Positions 44,230 to 52,673 of a stretch of DNA of 64,000 nt are shown in pieces. The notes below the pieces were generated by a model, which saw nothing but the letters and a program-made list of their open reading frames with translations, was not told where the DNA came from and searched no databases. Source of the DNA: Lachnospiraceae bacterium. Its GTDB lineage: Bacteria > Bacillota > Clostridia > Lachnospirales > Lachnospiraceae. A program made the position numbers and the translations under genes. Position 1 is the first letter of the stretch; every line of letters starts with the position of its first letter. The stretch is taken from the NCBI GenBank assembly GCA_910576385.1, contig CAJTIR010000007.1:62001-126000 (forward strand). The letters are read 5' to 3'.

Positions 44230-44303
<74 letters not shown>

Positions 44304-44348
44304 TTTTCTCTTGAAAGAGGATGATACGGGAACCATCCCTAAGATTAT

Positions 44349-44423
44349 GGTGGGTATAGCGCAGTTGGTTAGCGCGCCAGATTGTGGCTCTGGAGGCCCA
44401 GGGTTCGAATCCCTGTATCCACC
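44349..44423 (+). tRNA. tRNA-His (anticodon GTG)
   Basis: Acceptor GTGGGTA with TATCCAC, plus the extra G at -1 (44349) facing discriminator C, the histidine identity pair. Anticodon stem CCAGA/TCTGG with loop TTGTGGC (GTG). T-arm CAGGGTTCGAATCCCTG. Confidence 0.97.
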
Positions 44424-44516
44424 CTCAGTGACAGACGGGTATATTTGGAAGATTATTTTTGTAGTCTGCGTCTTTCACACTGCAGGATTTCTGTCTGAGA
44501 ATCGCTGTGTGTTTAA

Positions 44517-44588
44517 TGGGCTATCGCCAAGCGGTAAGGCACAGGACTTTGACTCCTGCATTCGCTGGTTCAAATCCAGCTAGCCCAG
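44517..44588 (+). tRNA. tRNA-Gln (anticodon TTG)
   Basis: Acceptor TGGGCTA with TAGCCCA, anticodon stem CAGGA/TCCTG with loop CTTTGAC (TTG), T-arm GCTGGTTCAAATCCAGC, discriminator G. The U1-A72 start is usual for tRNA-Gln. Confidence 0.97.
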
Positions 44589-44597
44589 TTTATTTAT

Positions 44598-44670
44598 GGG
44601 ATATTAGCTCAGTCGGTAGAGCACTTGACTTTTAATCAAGTTGTCCGGGGTTCGAATCCCCGATGTCTCA
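44598..44670 (+). tRNA. tRNA-Lys (anticodon TTT)
   Basis: Acceptor GGGATAT with ATGTCTC (two G-T pairs), D-arm AGCTCAGTCGGTAGAGC, anticodon stem CTTGA/TCAAG with loop CTTTTAA (TTT), T-arm CGGGGTTCGAATCCCCG. Confidence 0.97.
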
Positions 44671-44684
44671 TGATTTAATGAGTG

Positions 44685-44716
44685 GAATCCTTGGTTTACA
44701 AGGATTCTTATTTTTC
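44685..44716 (+). terminator. terminator between tRNA-Lys and tRNA-Leu
   Basis: GAATCCTTG (44685-44693) and CAAGGATTC (44699-44707) with a 5-base loop, followed by TTATTTTT. It may end part of the transcripts, leaving tRNA-Leu as a weaker read-through product. Confidence 0.75.
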
Positions 44717-44729
44717 TCTTTTGTGTTAA

Positions 44730-44811
44730 GCGGATATGGCGGAATTGGCAGACGCGATAGATTTAGGTTCTATTGTCAAACGACGTGCAGGTTCAAGTCC
44801 TGTTATCCGCA
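44730..44811 (+). tRNA. tRNA-Leu (anticodon TAG)
   Basis: Acceptor GCGGATA with TATCCGC, class II tRNA with a long variable arm (TGTCAAACGACG region), anticodon stem ATAGA/TCTAT with loop TTTAGGT (TAG), T-arm GCAGGTTCAAGTCCTGT. 82 bases. Confidence 0.97.
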
Positions 44812-44822
44812 CGATTTAGAAT

Positions 44823-44875
44823 AGCCGTAAATCCAAGGTTTTCTTAGTGAAATCAAGGGTTTGCGGCTGTTTTTT
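44823..44875 (+). terminator. terminator at the end of the tRNA cluster
   Basis: AGCCGTAAATCC (44823-44834) pairs with GGGTTTGCGGCT (44857-44868) with G-U pairs, followed by GTTTTTT. Confidence 0.75.
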
Positions 44876-44927
44876 GTCATTTGGGAAATTATTTTTGAAT
44901 TTATTTGTGCCATTGGTATCATATTTC

Positions 44928-44956
44928 TTGACACCCTATTTTGGGGATTGTATACT
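44928..44956 (+). promoter_or_regulatory. promoter of the histidine kinase / HD-GYP genes
   Basis: TTGACA (44928-44933) and TATACT (44951-44956) are 17 bases apart, about 85 bases before the kinase start. Confidence 0.8.
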
Positions 44957-45042
44957 TTACTATAGTGAGACCGGAAACGGGAGAACAGAAGAATTAGGAC
45001 AGCAGAAGGATGAAAGACTGTATCTGGAAAGAGGTGGATGTG

Positions 45043-46479
45043 ATGGGACAGGAAGCATTGCAGGGAGAGGACATATATAATTTTGCAGACCAATCCCTGG
45101 AAATTATCATAAGGTTTGACGACCAGGGAAAAATTTTGTACGGAAATGCATTGGCAAAGGAAGAGTTGGGGTATGGTGAGGAATTAACAGATATCAGCTT
45201 AGATGTTTTGTTTCCGGCAGAACTTTCTTCCGAAGATAGTACATTTCCGATAGATATTGTGGCAAAGTTGAAGGAAGGGACTATGTACCGCAAAAATGGA
45301 ACTTGTTTTCCGGTACGTATGAGTGTCGTGGCAGAAGGCGGCCGTAATCTTTTGTTTGCTATCAATATTGCCAAACGTATTGAGACGGAACGTAAGCTTG
45401 TGCGCATGAAAGAAGAGATGGAGGAGACCATTAAGGTTCGAAATGAATTTGTGGCCAATGTGACTCATGAACTTCGGACGCCAGTCAATGGAATACGGGG
45501 TCATGTGACGAATCTGTTGGAGACAGAAGTCAGCAAAGAAGTGAAAAATACGATGGACATTGTGATCCGCTGCTGTGAAAATATGTCTGCCATTATCAAT
45601 AATATTTTGGATTTCTCTAAATTGGAAGCAGGGAAATTTGTGATTGAGCAAAAGGAATTTAATTTTTATAAAATGGTGAACCATGCAGTGGAGACAAATA
45701 TTACAGCGATCAATGCCAAAGGTTTGCATATTATGGTTAATATTGACAAGGTGATTCCTGAGTATCTGGTGGGAGATGAATTGCGGCTGACACAAATCCT
45801 GAATAATCTGCTTTCGAATGCTGTAAAATTTACTAGTGTTGGATATATTAATATAGAAGTAACTAGGACAGTGCAGTTTGATGATGAGATTGAACTGTTT
45901 TTTGTGGTTTCAGATACAGGGATTGGGATCTCGCCTGAGGAAAAAGATAAGTTGTTTAAGAGCTTTTCACAGGTGGATGCTTCTATTACCAGAAAGTATG
46001 GCGGCACGGGATTGGGACTGGCAATCACCAAGCAGTTGATTGAATTGATGCATGGCAGTATTCATCTGGACAGCGAAAAGGGAAAGGGAAGCAGTTTTTC
46101 CTTCTCAGTCCGCTTACATATGGCAGAGGATGCCAGACAGGAAGGCCAAAGCAGTGAACAGTTTGAATTTATCAATCAGAATCAGGATATGTCCCAATTT
46201 GACAATCTGGAGGAAATTTTTCAGTTTGGCACTGCTGAGAATATCAAGGAGCTTACTGGCAAAATGGAGAAATTGATCTTATGTATGGAGGTGGAAGCCT
46301 GGGATAAGGCAGAAGCATTTGCGCATAATATCAAAGAATTGGTGGAGCAAGGACCGAAGGAGATTAAGAAAGCTGCTTTTCGTCTGGAAATGAATGTGCG
46401 GAAGGCAAATTATGATAAGAGTGTGGAACAGTACAATAATTTGAAAACATTATTTGAGGAGAATGTCGGAGGAAAATAA
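45043..46479 (+). CDS. PAS-domain sensor histidine kinase with C-terminal Hpt-like segment
   Basis: The 478-residue kinase has no membrane helix, so it is cytoplasmic. It reads as a PAS fold (about 10-120), HisKA with NVTHELRTPVNG (phospho-His142), HATPase_c (about 245-365) with DTGIGIS and GGTGLGLAI, then about 100 residues resembling an Hpt domain around AHNIKEL (His428), though the usual HxxKG glycine is replaced by Glu. The start may instead be ATG 45010; I prefer 45043 because GAGGTGG lies just upstream. One base separates its stop from the HD-GYP gene, so the two are a unit, and the kinase probably phosphorylates that receiver. Confidence 0.88.
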   Translation: MGQEALQGEDIYNFADQSLEIIIRFDDQGKILYGNALAKEELGYGEELTDISLDVLFPAELSSEDSTFPIDIVAKLKEGTMYRKNGTCFPVRMSVVAEGGRNLLFAINIAKRIETERKLVRMKEEMEETIKVRNEFVANVTHELRTPVNGIRGHVTNLLETEVSKEVKNTMDIVIRCCENMSAIINNILDFSKLEAGKFVIEQKEFNFYKMVNHAVETNITAINAKGLHIMVNIDKVIPEYLVGDELRLTQILNNLLSNAVKFTSVGYINIEVTRTVQFDDEIELFFVVSDTGIGISPEEKDKLFKSFSQVDASITRKYGGTGLGLAITKQLIELMHGSIHLDSEKGKGSSFSFSVRLHMAEDARQEGQSSEQFEFINQNQDMSQFDNLEEIFQFGTAENIKELTGKMEKLILCMEVEAWDKAEAFAHNIKELVEQGPKEIKKAAFRLEMNVRKANYDKSVEQYNNLKTLFEENVGGK

Positions 46480-46480
46480 G

Positions 46481-47560
46481 ATGGAAAATACGGAAAAGCC
46501 TGGGACAGCGCCAAAGATTTTGATTGTAGACGATGTGGAAACCAATTTGATGATTTTGGAAAATATGATACAAGAGATGGGATATATTCCCCAATGTGCG
46601 TCCAGCGCTGCTGAGGCTGCAGCGCTGATTGCAGACAGCCGGCCGCAGTTAATTCTTTTGGATGTGTTTATGCCAGAGATGGATGGATATGAATTTTGTG
46701 AACGTTTGAAAGAAAATTCGATTACCCGTGATATCCCTGTTATTTTTATTTCGGCGGCTGATTCCAGTGAAGATAAAGTTAGAGGTTTTAAGCTTGGGGC
46801 AGTAGATTATATCGCCAAGCCATTTGAGATCACAGAAGTGACCATGCGGGTGAAAAACCATGTCGGACTTTATGAGATGCAGCAGGAGCTGGAGATGAGC
46901 AACCGCAGGCTGCATACCGTAATCAGCAGTCAGGCAAGGCGGATTGAAGATGAGCAGAAGCATATCCTCTATGCGCTGGCAGCCTTGACAGAGGAGCGGG
47001 ACGCACAGACAGATAATCATATGGAAAATGTTGCATATAATTGTCGAACGCTGGCACAAAGCTTACAGTTTAGCCCAGAATTTACAGAGGAGATTTCTGA
47101 GGGATTTATTGATACTATAGAGGTGGCGTCCAGGCTTCATGATATCGGAAAGCTCCAGATTCCCAAAGATTTGCTGATGGTTCTTGATACATGGGATCCA
47201 CAGGAGTTAAAGGAAGGCAAAAATCACGCGCTCCAGGGCGCTGAGATTTTAGAGAGAGTATATCAAAATACCCCTGGTAATACTTTCCTGCCAATGGCGA
47301 TTGAAATTGCCCGTTACCATCATGCCCGTTGGGATGGAAAAGGATATCCGTTTGAACTGGCAGGAAAAGAGATTCCACTCTCAGCTCGAATTACAATGAT
47401 TGCGGATGTTTATGATACTTTGATGGGAGAGCCTGAAAACAGGGAATCTGATGCGTTGGAGAATTGTTTTATGTTTATCGAACAAGGGAGCGGAACTTGG
47501 TTTGATCCAGAGATTGTGGATGTGTTTTTAAAGGTGAAAAAGCGTTTACGGCATAGTTAA
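46481..47560 (+). CDS. response regulator with HD-GYP domain (RpfG-like c-di-GMP phosphodiesterase)
   Basis: The 359-residue protein has a receiver domain (about 15-130, phospho-acceptor Asp61 in LLDVFMPEMDG), a coiled coil (about 135-165) and an HD-GYP domain with HDIGKLQIP (His-Asp 220-221), HH at 280-281 and DGKGYP (285-290). HD-GYP enzymes open cyclic di-GMP, which generally favours motility. ATG 46481 is preceded by GGAGG eight bases upstream. With the kinase before it and the chemotaxis genes after it, it ties second-messenger level to swimming. Confidence 0.93.
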   Translation: MENTEKPGTAPKILIVDDVETNLMILENMIQEMGYIPQCASSAAEAAALIADSRPQLILLDVFMPEMDGYEFCERLKENSITRDIPVIFISAADSSEDKVRGFKLGAVDYIAKPFEITEVTMRVKNHVGLYEMQQELEMSNRRLHTVISSQARRIEDEQKHILYALAALTEERDAQTDNHMENVAYNCRTLAQSLQFSPEFTEEISEGFIDTIEVASRLHDIGKLQIPKDLLMVLDTWDPQELKEGKNHALQGAEILERVYQNTPGNTFLPMAIEIARYHHARWDGKGYPFELAGKEIPLSARITMIADVYDTLMGEPENRESDALENCFMFIEQGSGTWFDPEIVDVFLKVKKRLRHS

Positions 47561-47600
47561 ATATTAGAAAAAAGACTGCTTTTTTCAGGCAGGAACGCAT

Positions 47601-47629
47601 TTGACAAATAGGGAGAAATATAGTATCAT
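47601..47629 (+). promoter_or_regulatory. promoter of the cheR-cheB-cheY-cheA-cheW-mcp operon
   Basis: TTGACA (47601-47606) and TATCAT (47624-47629) are 17 bases apart, 54 bases before cheR. The vegetative form suggests sigma-A rather than the flagellar sigma-D. Confidence 0.8.
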
Positions 47630-47682
47630 ATAGCCGATAAAGTGAGAGATAGGCAGAAATTTTTGGTAATAGGAGCAAGAAA

Positions 47683-48486
47683 ATGATTACGGATAGTGAA
47701 TTTCGCCGGATTGTAGTCTATGTAAAGCGGACGACAGGGATTGATCTCAGTGAAAAAAGGATACTGGTAAATGGAAGATTGCAGAATTATCTTCTGCGAA
47801 ATGGTTACAACAATTGTGATGAGTATATGGAAAAGGTGGAAAAGGATTCTGGTGGGAAAGAAGCACGCAATTTGATCAATGCCTTGACAACAAATCATAC
47901 ATATTTTATGAGAGAGTTTGAGCATATGGAATTTTTGCGCAGTGTAGTGCTTCCCAAATTAAAAGTGAAAGAGGCAGCGAGAAAAGATCTGAGGATCTGG
48001 TCTGCGGCATCTTCCACAGGAGAGGAACCCTATACGATAGCTATGGTACTCAAGGATTTTTTTGGGTTGGATCATGCAGGATGGGATACCAAAATTTTGG
48101 CCACAGATATTTCCACAAAGGTTTTGTCACATGCCAGTTCTGGAAAATATCTGCGGGAACAGATTGAACCTTTGCCAGAGAATTGGCGCCGGAGATTTTT
48201 TACCAGTTTAAGTGAGATGGAGTATCAAGTGAAGCCGGAGTTGAAAAATGAAGTTATTTTTCGGCAGTTTAATTTAATGCATCCATTTCCATTTCAAAGG
48301 CCGTTTCATGTGGTCTTTTTGCGGAATGTAATGATATATTTTGATGAGGATACAAAGCGTCAGCTTCTTCGCAAAATATATGATTTTCTGGAGCCGGAAG
48401 GTTATCTGTTTGTGGGAACCACAGAATCGATAGATAGGAAAGCAACAAAATTTAAATATGTGGAGCCATCAATATACCAAAAATAA
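47683..48486 (+). CDS. cheR: chemoreceptor methyltransferase CheR
   Basis: The 267-residue enzyme methylates glutamates on chemoreceptors with AdoMet. It has the N-terminal helical domain (about 1-75, with TNHTYFMREFEH) and the methyltransferase domain with WSAASSTGEEPYTIAM, ILATDIS, and FLRNVMIYFD. The length is normal. It opens the chemotaxis operon, with cheB 28 bases downstream. Confidence 0.96.
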   Translation: MITDSEFRRIVVYVKRTTGIDLSEKRILVNGRLQNYLLRNGYNNCDEYMEKVEKDSGGKEARNLINALTTNHTYFMREFEHMEFLRSVVLPKLKVKEAARKDLRIWSAASSTGEEPYTIAMVLKDFFGLDHAGWDTKILATDISTKVLSHASSGKYLREQIEPLPENWRRRFFTSLSEMEYQVKPELKNEVIFRQFNLMHPFPFQRPFHVVFLRNVMIYFDEDTKRQLLRKIYDFLEPEGYLFVGTTESIDRKATKFKYVEPSIYQK

Positions 48487-48514
48487 ATTTTAGAGAAGAA
48501 AGCAGGAAAAGCGG

Positions 48515-49537
48515 ATGCGTAAGATCAAAGTATTAGTGGTAGATGATTCGATGCTGTTTCGTAATCTGCTGGTAAATAGTTTGCAGAAAGATCCATATAT
48601 AGAGGTAGTGGCGCAGGCGGGAGATGCCTATGCAGCCAGAGACGCCATTTTGCAGTATCGTCCAGATGTAATGACATTAGATGTGGAGATGCCGAAAATG
48701 GATGGAATCCAATTTTTGAGAAAGCTGATGCCTCAATATCCTCTTCCGGTAGTGGTAATAAGTGCTTTGGATGCAAGGGTATTTGACGCTATGGAAGCAG
48801 GAGCAGTAGATTTCGTCTGTAAACCTAGTACAGTAGATCCGTCAAAAATAGATGGTTTTTTGCGCAAAGAATTGGGAACCAAAATTAAAATTGCCTCCAC
48901 AGTAAAGGTTGGAAAGCTCAAACGTGCCGAATCCTTTCCGGTTGGTAATTTATCCAATGTTAAGAAGGACATGGTTGTGGCGATCGGGGCTTCCACTGGT
49001 GGAACAGAGGCGATTTTTGAGGTAGTGCGCCAATTTCGCAAGGATATTCCCGGTGTGGTGATCGTTCAGCATATGCCTCCAGGTTTTACAGAAATGTATG
49101 CCAATCGTTTAAATAACCAATGTCAAGTGGCCGTCAAGGAAGCTGCCACTGGCGATCGTCTGTATCAGGGGCGGGTCTTGATTGCCCCAGGAGATAAACA
49201 TATGCGTTTGGTCAAAATAAACGGTGTTTATCAGGTGGAATGTAAGCCAGGAGAGAAAGTAAGCGGTCATTGCCCTTCCGTGGATGTGTTGTTTTCTTCT
49301 GTAGCAAAAGCTGCAAAAAAAGACGCAGTGGGGGTAATTCTTACTGGTATGGGGGGAGACGGCGCCAAAGGTCTATTAGAGATGAGAGAGGCAGGCGCCA
49401 TTACGATTGGACAGAATGAAGCGAGCTGTGTTGTGTATGGGATGCCAAAAGTTGCTTATGATATTGGGGCAGTTCAGTACCAAATGGAACTTTCCAGTAT
49501 TTCAAATAAGATATATTCTGTATTAAAGACCAATTAG
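48515..49537 (+). CDS. cheB: chemoreceptor methylesterase/glutamine deamidase CheB
   Basis: The 340-residue protein has a receiver domain (phospho-Asp56 in LDVEMPKMDG) and a C-terminal CheB esterase domain with the catalytic triad: Ser160 in GASTGGTE, His186 in QHMPPGF and Asp282 in GMGGDGA. It removes methyl groups added by CheR and deamidates receptor glutamines. It lies between cheR and the cheY-like gene. Confidence 0.96.
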   Translation: MRKIKVLVVDDSMLFRNLLVNSLQKDPYIEVVAQAGDAYAARDAILQYRPDVMTLDVEMPKMDGIQFLRKLMPQYPLPVVVISALDARVFDAMEAGAVDFVCKPSTVDPSKIDGFLRKELGTKIKIASTVKVGKLKRAESFPVGNLSNVKKDMVVAIGASTGGTEAIFEVVRQFRKDIPGVVIVQHMPPGFTEMYANRLNNQCQVAVKEAATGDRLYQGRVLIAPGDKHMRLVKINGVYQVECKPGEKVSGHCPSVDVLFSSVAKAAKKDAVGVILTGMGGDGAKGLLEMREAGAITIGQNEASCVVYGMPKVAYDIGAVQYQMELSSISNKIYSVLKTN

Positions 49538-49553
49538 AAAGGAGACGGGAATC

Positions 49554-49949
49554 ATGAAAATTTTACTGGCTGAGGATGATTTTGCGAGCCGCAAATTCAT
49601 GTCAAATTATCTGGGAAAATATGGTGATTGTGACATTACTGTAGATGGAGAGGAAGCAGTGGATGCGTTTCTGATGGCGCTTGAGGATGATGAGCCTTAT
49701 GATTTAATCTGTCTGGATGTGATGATGCCAGTGCTGGATGGATACCAGGCACTTAAGGCGATCCGCGATATCGAGAGAGAGCGGGGAATCCAAGGTAATG
49801 ATGGTGTGAAGATTATTATGACAACTGCGCTCAATGAGGAGCGGAATGTGAAAAAGGCTTTTGAGATGGGATGTACCGTCTATGCCGGAAAGCCAATTGA
49901 TCTGGAAAAATTTGAAATGATTTTAAAGAAGCTGAATCTGATAAACTAA
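49554..49949 (+). CDS. CheY-like single-domain response regulator
   Basis: This 131-residue receiver has the acidic pair in AEDD, phospho-Asp55 in CLDVMMP, the switch Thr in MTTAL and Lys in AGKPIDLEKF. It could be the CheY of this pathway that binds the flagellar motor switch. However it is a little longer than classical CheY, and its AEDDFASRKFM start resembles the phosphate-sink or stress-type receivers often seen in such Clostridia operons, so I leave the symbol blank. It lies between cheB and cheA. Confidence 0.9.
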   Translation: MKILLAEDDFASRKFMSNYLGKYGDCDITVDGEEAVDAFLMALEDDEPYDLICLDVMMPVLDGYQALKAIRDIERERGIQGNDGVKIIMTTALNEERNVKKAFEMGCTVYAGKPIDLEKFEMILKKLNLIN

Positions 49950-49989
49950 GTCAAAAATTACGATTTGGAGGAAGAAAGGGGGCTGGAAA

Positions 49990-52119
49990 ATGGGAGAGGA
50001 TTTTAATACAGACAGTATGCTGGATATGTTTCTGTACGAAAGCGAGCAGCTTTTAGAAAATTTGCAGAATGTGGTGTTGGAGAGGAAAGATGAGGATTGT
50101 TTTGACGAGACGTCCATCAATGAAATTTTCCGCGTCATGCATACGATCAAAGGATCTTCGGGTATTATGATGTATGAAAATATTACGAAGATCGCCCATA
50201 AGCTGGAAGATGTATTCTATTATTTGAGAGAGTCCCATCCAGAAAATGTTCCGCACTTGGAGTTGGTAGATCATGTGCTGGAGGTATCTGATTTTATTAC
50301 TGCTGAATTAGATAAGATCAAAGAAGGTGATACGCCGGATGGTGATGAGAGTAGTATTGTTGCTGATATAGATAAGTTTCTGACAAATTTAAAATCTGGA
50401 ATTACGCAGCAAGGTGAGGAACTTCCGCCTGAAAACACCTATGTAGCGCCCAGTCAGTTTTATGTAGCGCCCACTGGAAATGAGAGTAATAAGTATTACA
50501 AAATGTCTGTCTACTGGCGCAGTGATACACAGATGTGTAATATCCGTGCTTATACAGCAGTGTATTCTCTGAAAGAAGTTGTAGAGGATATGCAGTATAT
50601 TCCAGACGATATTATCAGTAATGAGAGCAGCGGGGATGTCATTTTAAAAGATGGTTTCCACATGCTGATCAAATGTCAATGTTCCAAGGATGAACTTCTC
50701 AGTACTATGGGTGAGACTTCCGGTATGGAACGTGTAGAGGTCAATGAATGTACCCAGCAAGAATTTGAGATGGGCTTTCATGATCATGGGCCAGAACAGA
50801 TTGTTATTGAACTGGAAGATAAAGAAAAAGAGCCAGAGAAAAAAGAGAAGAAGGAACCAGCGCCTGGTGATTATGTCATCAAGAGTAAAGAAGCTGGAAA
50901 AGGTAAGAAGCTTGCCAAGAATCAGCCGAAACAACAACCCAAACAGACCTATATCAGCGTCAGTGTGGAGAAGCTGGATTCTTTGATGGATATGATTGGG
51001 GAATTAGTGATTTCTGAGGCTGTCGTGCTTCAAAATCCGGATCTTAAGGTGCCAGGCTTGGATCTTACCAATTTTCAAAAAGCAGCAGGTCAGCTTGCCA
51101 AGATTACAACAGAGCTGCAGGATGTAATTATGTCCATGCGTATGATGCCTTTGACAAATACGTTCCAGAAGATGAACCGTATTGTCTTTGATGTCTCCAG
51201 GAAACTGGGTAAGGATATTGAACTTGAGGTAATCGGGGAAAATACTGAGGTAGATAAGAATATTATTGAACATATTTCCGATCCTCTGATGCATTTGGTT
51301 CGTAATTCCGTAGATCATGGAATTGAATCCAAAGAAGAACGTATCGCGGCAGGTAAGAGTCCTAAAGGAAAGATTACACTGGAAGCTAAGAATGAAGGCG
51401 GAAAAGTGTATATTATTGTTCGGGACGATGGTAAAGGCCTGAACAAGCAGGCATTGTATGATAAGGCATTGAAGAATGGCTTGATCGGCAACCGGTCAAT
51501 TACGGATTTTTCTGAAAAAGAGATCTATCAGTTTATTACTTTTGCAGGTTTTTCCACTAAGGAGCAGGTTACAGAGTATTCTGGCAGAGGCGTTGGTATG
51601 GACGTCGTAGTGAAAAATATCCAAGCAGTAGGCGGTAATCTGGAAATTGATAGTGTGGAGGGCGCTGGAAGTGAGATGATTATGAAGATCCCTCTTACCT
51701 TGGCAATTATCAATGGAATTGTGATGCAGGTTGGAAAGTCTACGTTTGTGATTGAGACAAATGCCGTTAAGGAATTTGTGAGAATTCGCAAAGATATGAT
51801 TATCAAAGAGCCAGACGGAGAAGAATATATTATGCTTCGCGGTGAGTGTTTCCCATTTATCCGCTTAAACAGAAGATACCATCTGGAAGAATCCTTAACC
51901 GAAGGCGAAGATGGCATTGTGGTAGTGCTGGAGCATGAGAACAAGTATATCTGTGTATTTATTGATAAACTGATCGCAGAGCAAGAAATTGTAGTAAAGC
52001 CCATTCCGCCCTATATCAAGAAGGTGCAAGGGCTGTCCGGCTGTACACAGCTTGGAGATGGAAGTATTGCATTAATTCTGGATATTGCAGGATTGATTGC
52101 AGGAGAGGAAAGGAAGTAA
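49990..52119 (+). CDS. cheA: chemotaxis histidine kinase CheA
   Basis: The 709-residue kinase has P1/Hpt (about 1-130; phospho-His51 in VMHTIKGSSG), a P2-like receiver-docking domain (about 165-265), a Lys/Glu/Pro-rich linker, P3 dimerisation (about 315-375), P4 HATPase (about 380-560, with NSVDHGIE and DDGKGL) and P5 CheW-like regulatory domain (about 565-705). It passes phosphate to CheB and a CheY-type protein under control of the receptors. cheW begins three bases after its stop. Confidence 0.97.
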   Translation: MGEDFNTDSMLDMFLYESEQLLENLQNVVLERKDEDCFDETSINEIFRVMHTIKGSSGIMMYENITKIAHKLEDVFYYLRESHPENVPHLELVDHVLEVSDFITAELDKIKEGDTPDGDESSIVADIDKFLTNLKSGITQQGEELPPENTYVAPSQFYVAPTGNESNKYYKMSVYWRSDTQMCNIRAYTAVYSLKEVVEDMQYIPDDIISNESSGDVILKDGFHMLIKCQCSKDELLSTMGETSGMERVEVNECTQQEFEMGFHDHGPEQIVIELEDKEKEPEKKEKKEPAPGDYVIKSKEAGKGKKLAKNQPKQQPKQTYISVSVEKLDSLMDMIGELVISEAVVLQNPDLKVPGLDLTNFQKAAGQLAKITTELQDVIMSMRMMPLTNTFQKMNRIVFDVSRKLGKDIELEVIGENTEVDKNIIEHISDPLMHLVRNSVDHGIESKEERIAAGKSPKGKITLEAKNEGGKVYIIVRDDGKGLNKQALYDKALKNGLIGNRSITDFSEKEIYQFITFAGFSTKEQVTEYSGRGVGMDVVVKNIQAVGGNLEIDSVEGAGSEMIMKIPLTLAIINGIVMQVGKSTFVIETNAVKEFVRIRKDMIIKEPDGEEYIMLRGECFPFIRLNRRYHLEESLTEGEDGIVVVLEHENKYICVFIDKLIAEQEIVVKPIPPYIKKVQGLSGCTQLGDGSIALILDIAGLIAGEERK

Positions 52120-52122
52120 AAT

Positions 52123-52650
52123 ATGGCGGATGAGTTGTTGGAAGAATTGGAAGGGGAGGAAGATACTCAAAAGGGGAAATTTATGACCTTCCAAATTGGC
52201 GAAGAGTGCTATGGGCTTGCGATCAATTATGTCCAGGAAATTATTGGCATTCAGCCTATTACCCCTGTTCCAGAGGTTGAAGATTATATTAAGGGACTGA
52301 TCAATATCCGTGGAAAGATTATACCAGTTGTGGATGTCAGAATACGGTTCAAGCAACCTTCTTTTGAATATACGGATCGTACCTGCATCATTGTCATTGC
52401 TGTAAAATCTACAGTAGTAGGGTTGGTTGTAGATCGGATTGCCGGCGTAATTACTGTGGATGAGAAGGAGATTATTCTCCCCCCATCTCTGTCACAGTCT
52501 ACCAGCGCCAATCGAAAGTATGTATTTGGATTGGCCAGGATTGAGGGAGAGGTTAAGTTATTGCTGGATCCAGAAAGGCTGATTCAAGATGAAGATGTTT
52601 CAGCATTGGATGGGGCAGTCTCAGGCAAGGATGCACTTGCTGAAGTGTAA
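52123..52650 (+). CDS. cheW: chemotaxis adaptor CheW
   Basis: The 175-residue adaptor has the two-subdomain CheW fold, with [28 protein letters not shown] (the signature around residue 67-80) and [10 protein letters not shown]. An N-terminal acidic tail of about 20 residues and a C-terminal tail extend the usual length of about 150. It bridges CheA and receptors. It lies between cheA and the receptor gene. Confidence 0.95.
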   Translation: MADELLEELEGEEDTQKGKFMTFQIGEECYGLAINYVQEIIGIQPITPVPEVEDYIKGLINIRGKIIPVVDVRIRFKQPSFEYTDRTCIIVIAVKSTVVGLVVDRIAGVITVDEKEIILPPSLSQSTSANRKYVFGLARIEGEVKLLLDPERLIQDEDVSALDGAVSGKDALAEV

Positions 52651-52673
52651 GGATAAAGGAGGAAGATATTGAA

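Noticed and set aside
49554-49949. Naming this receiver cheY outright
   Set aside because: It lies in the right operon, but single-domain receivers of other function occur in such operons and motor-binding residues cannot be judged by eye.
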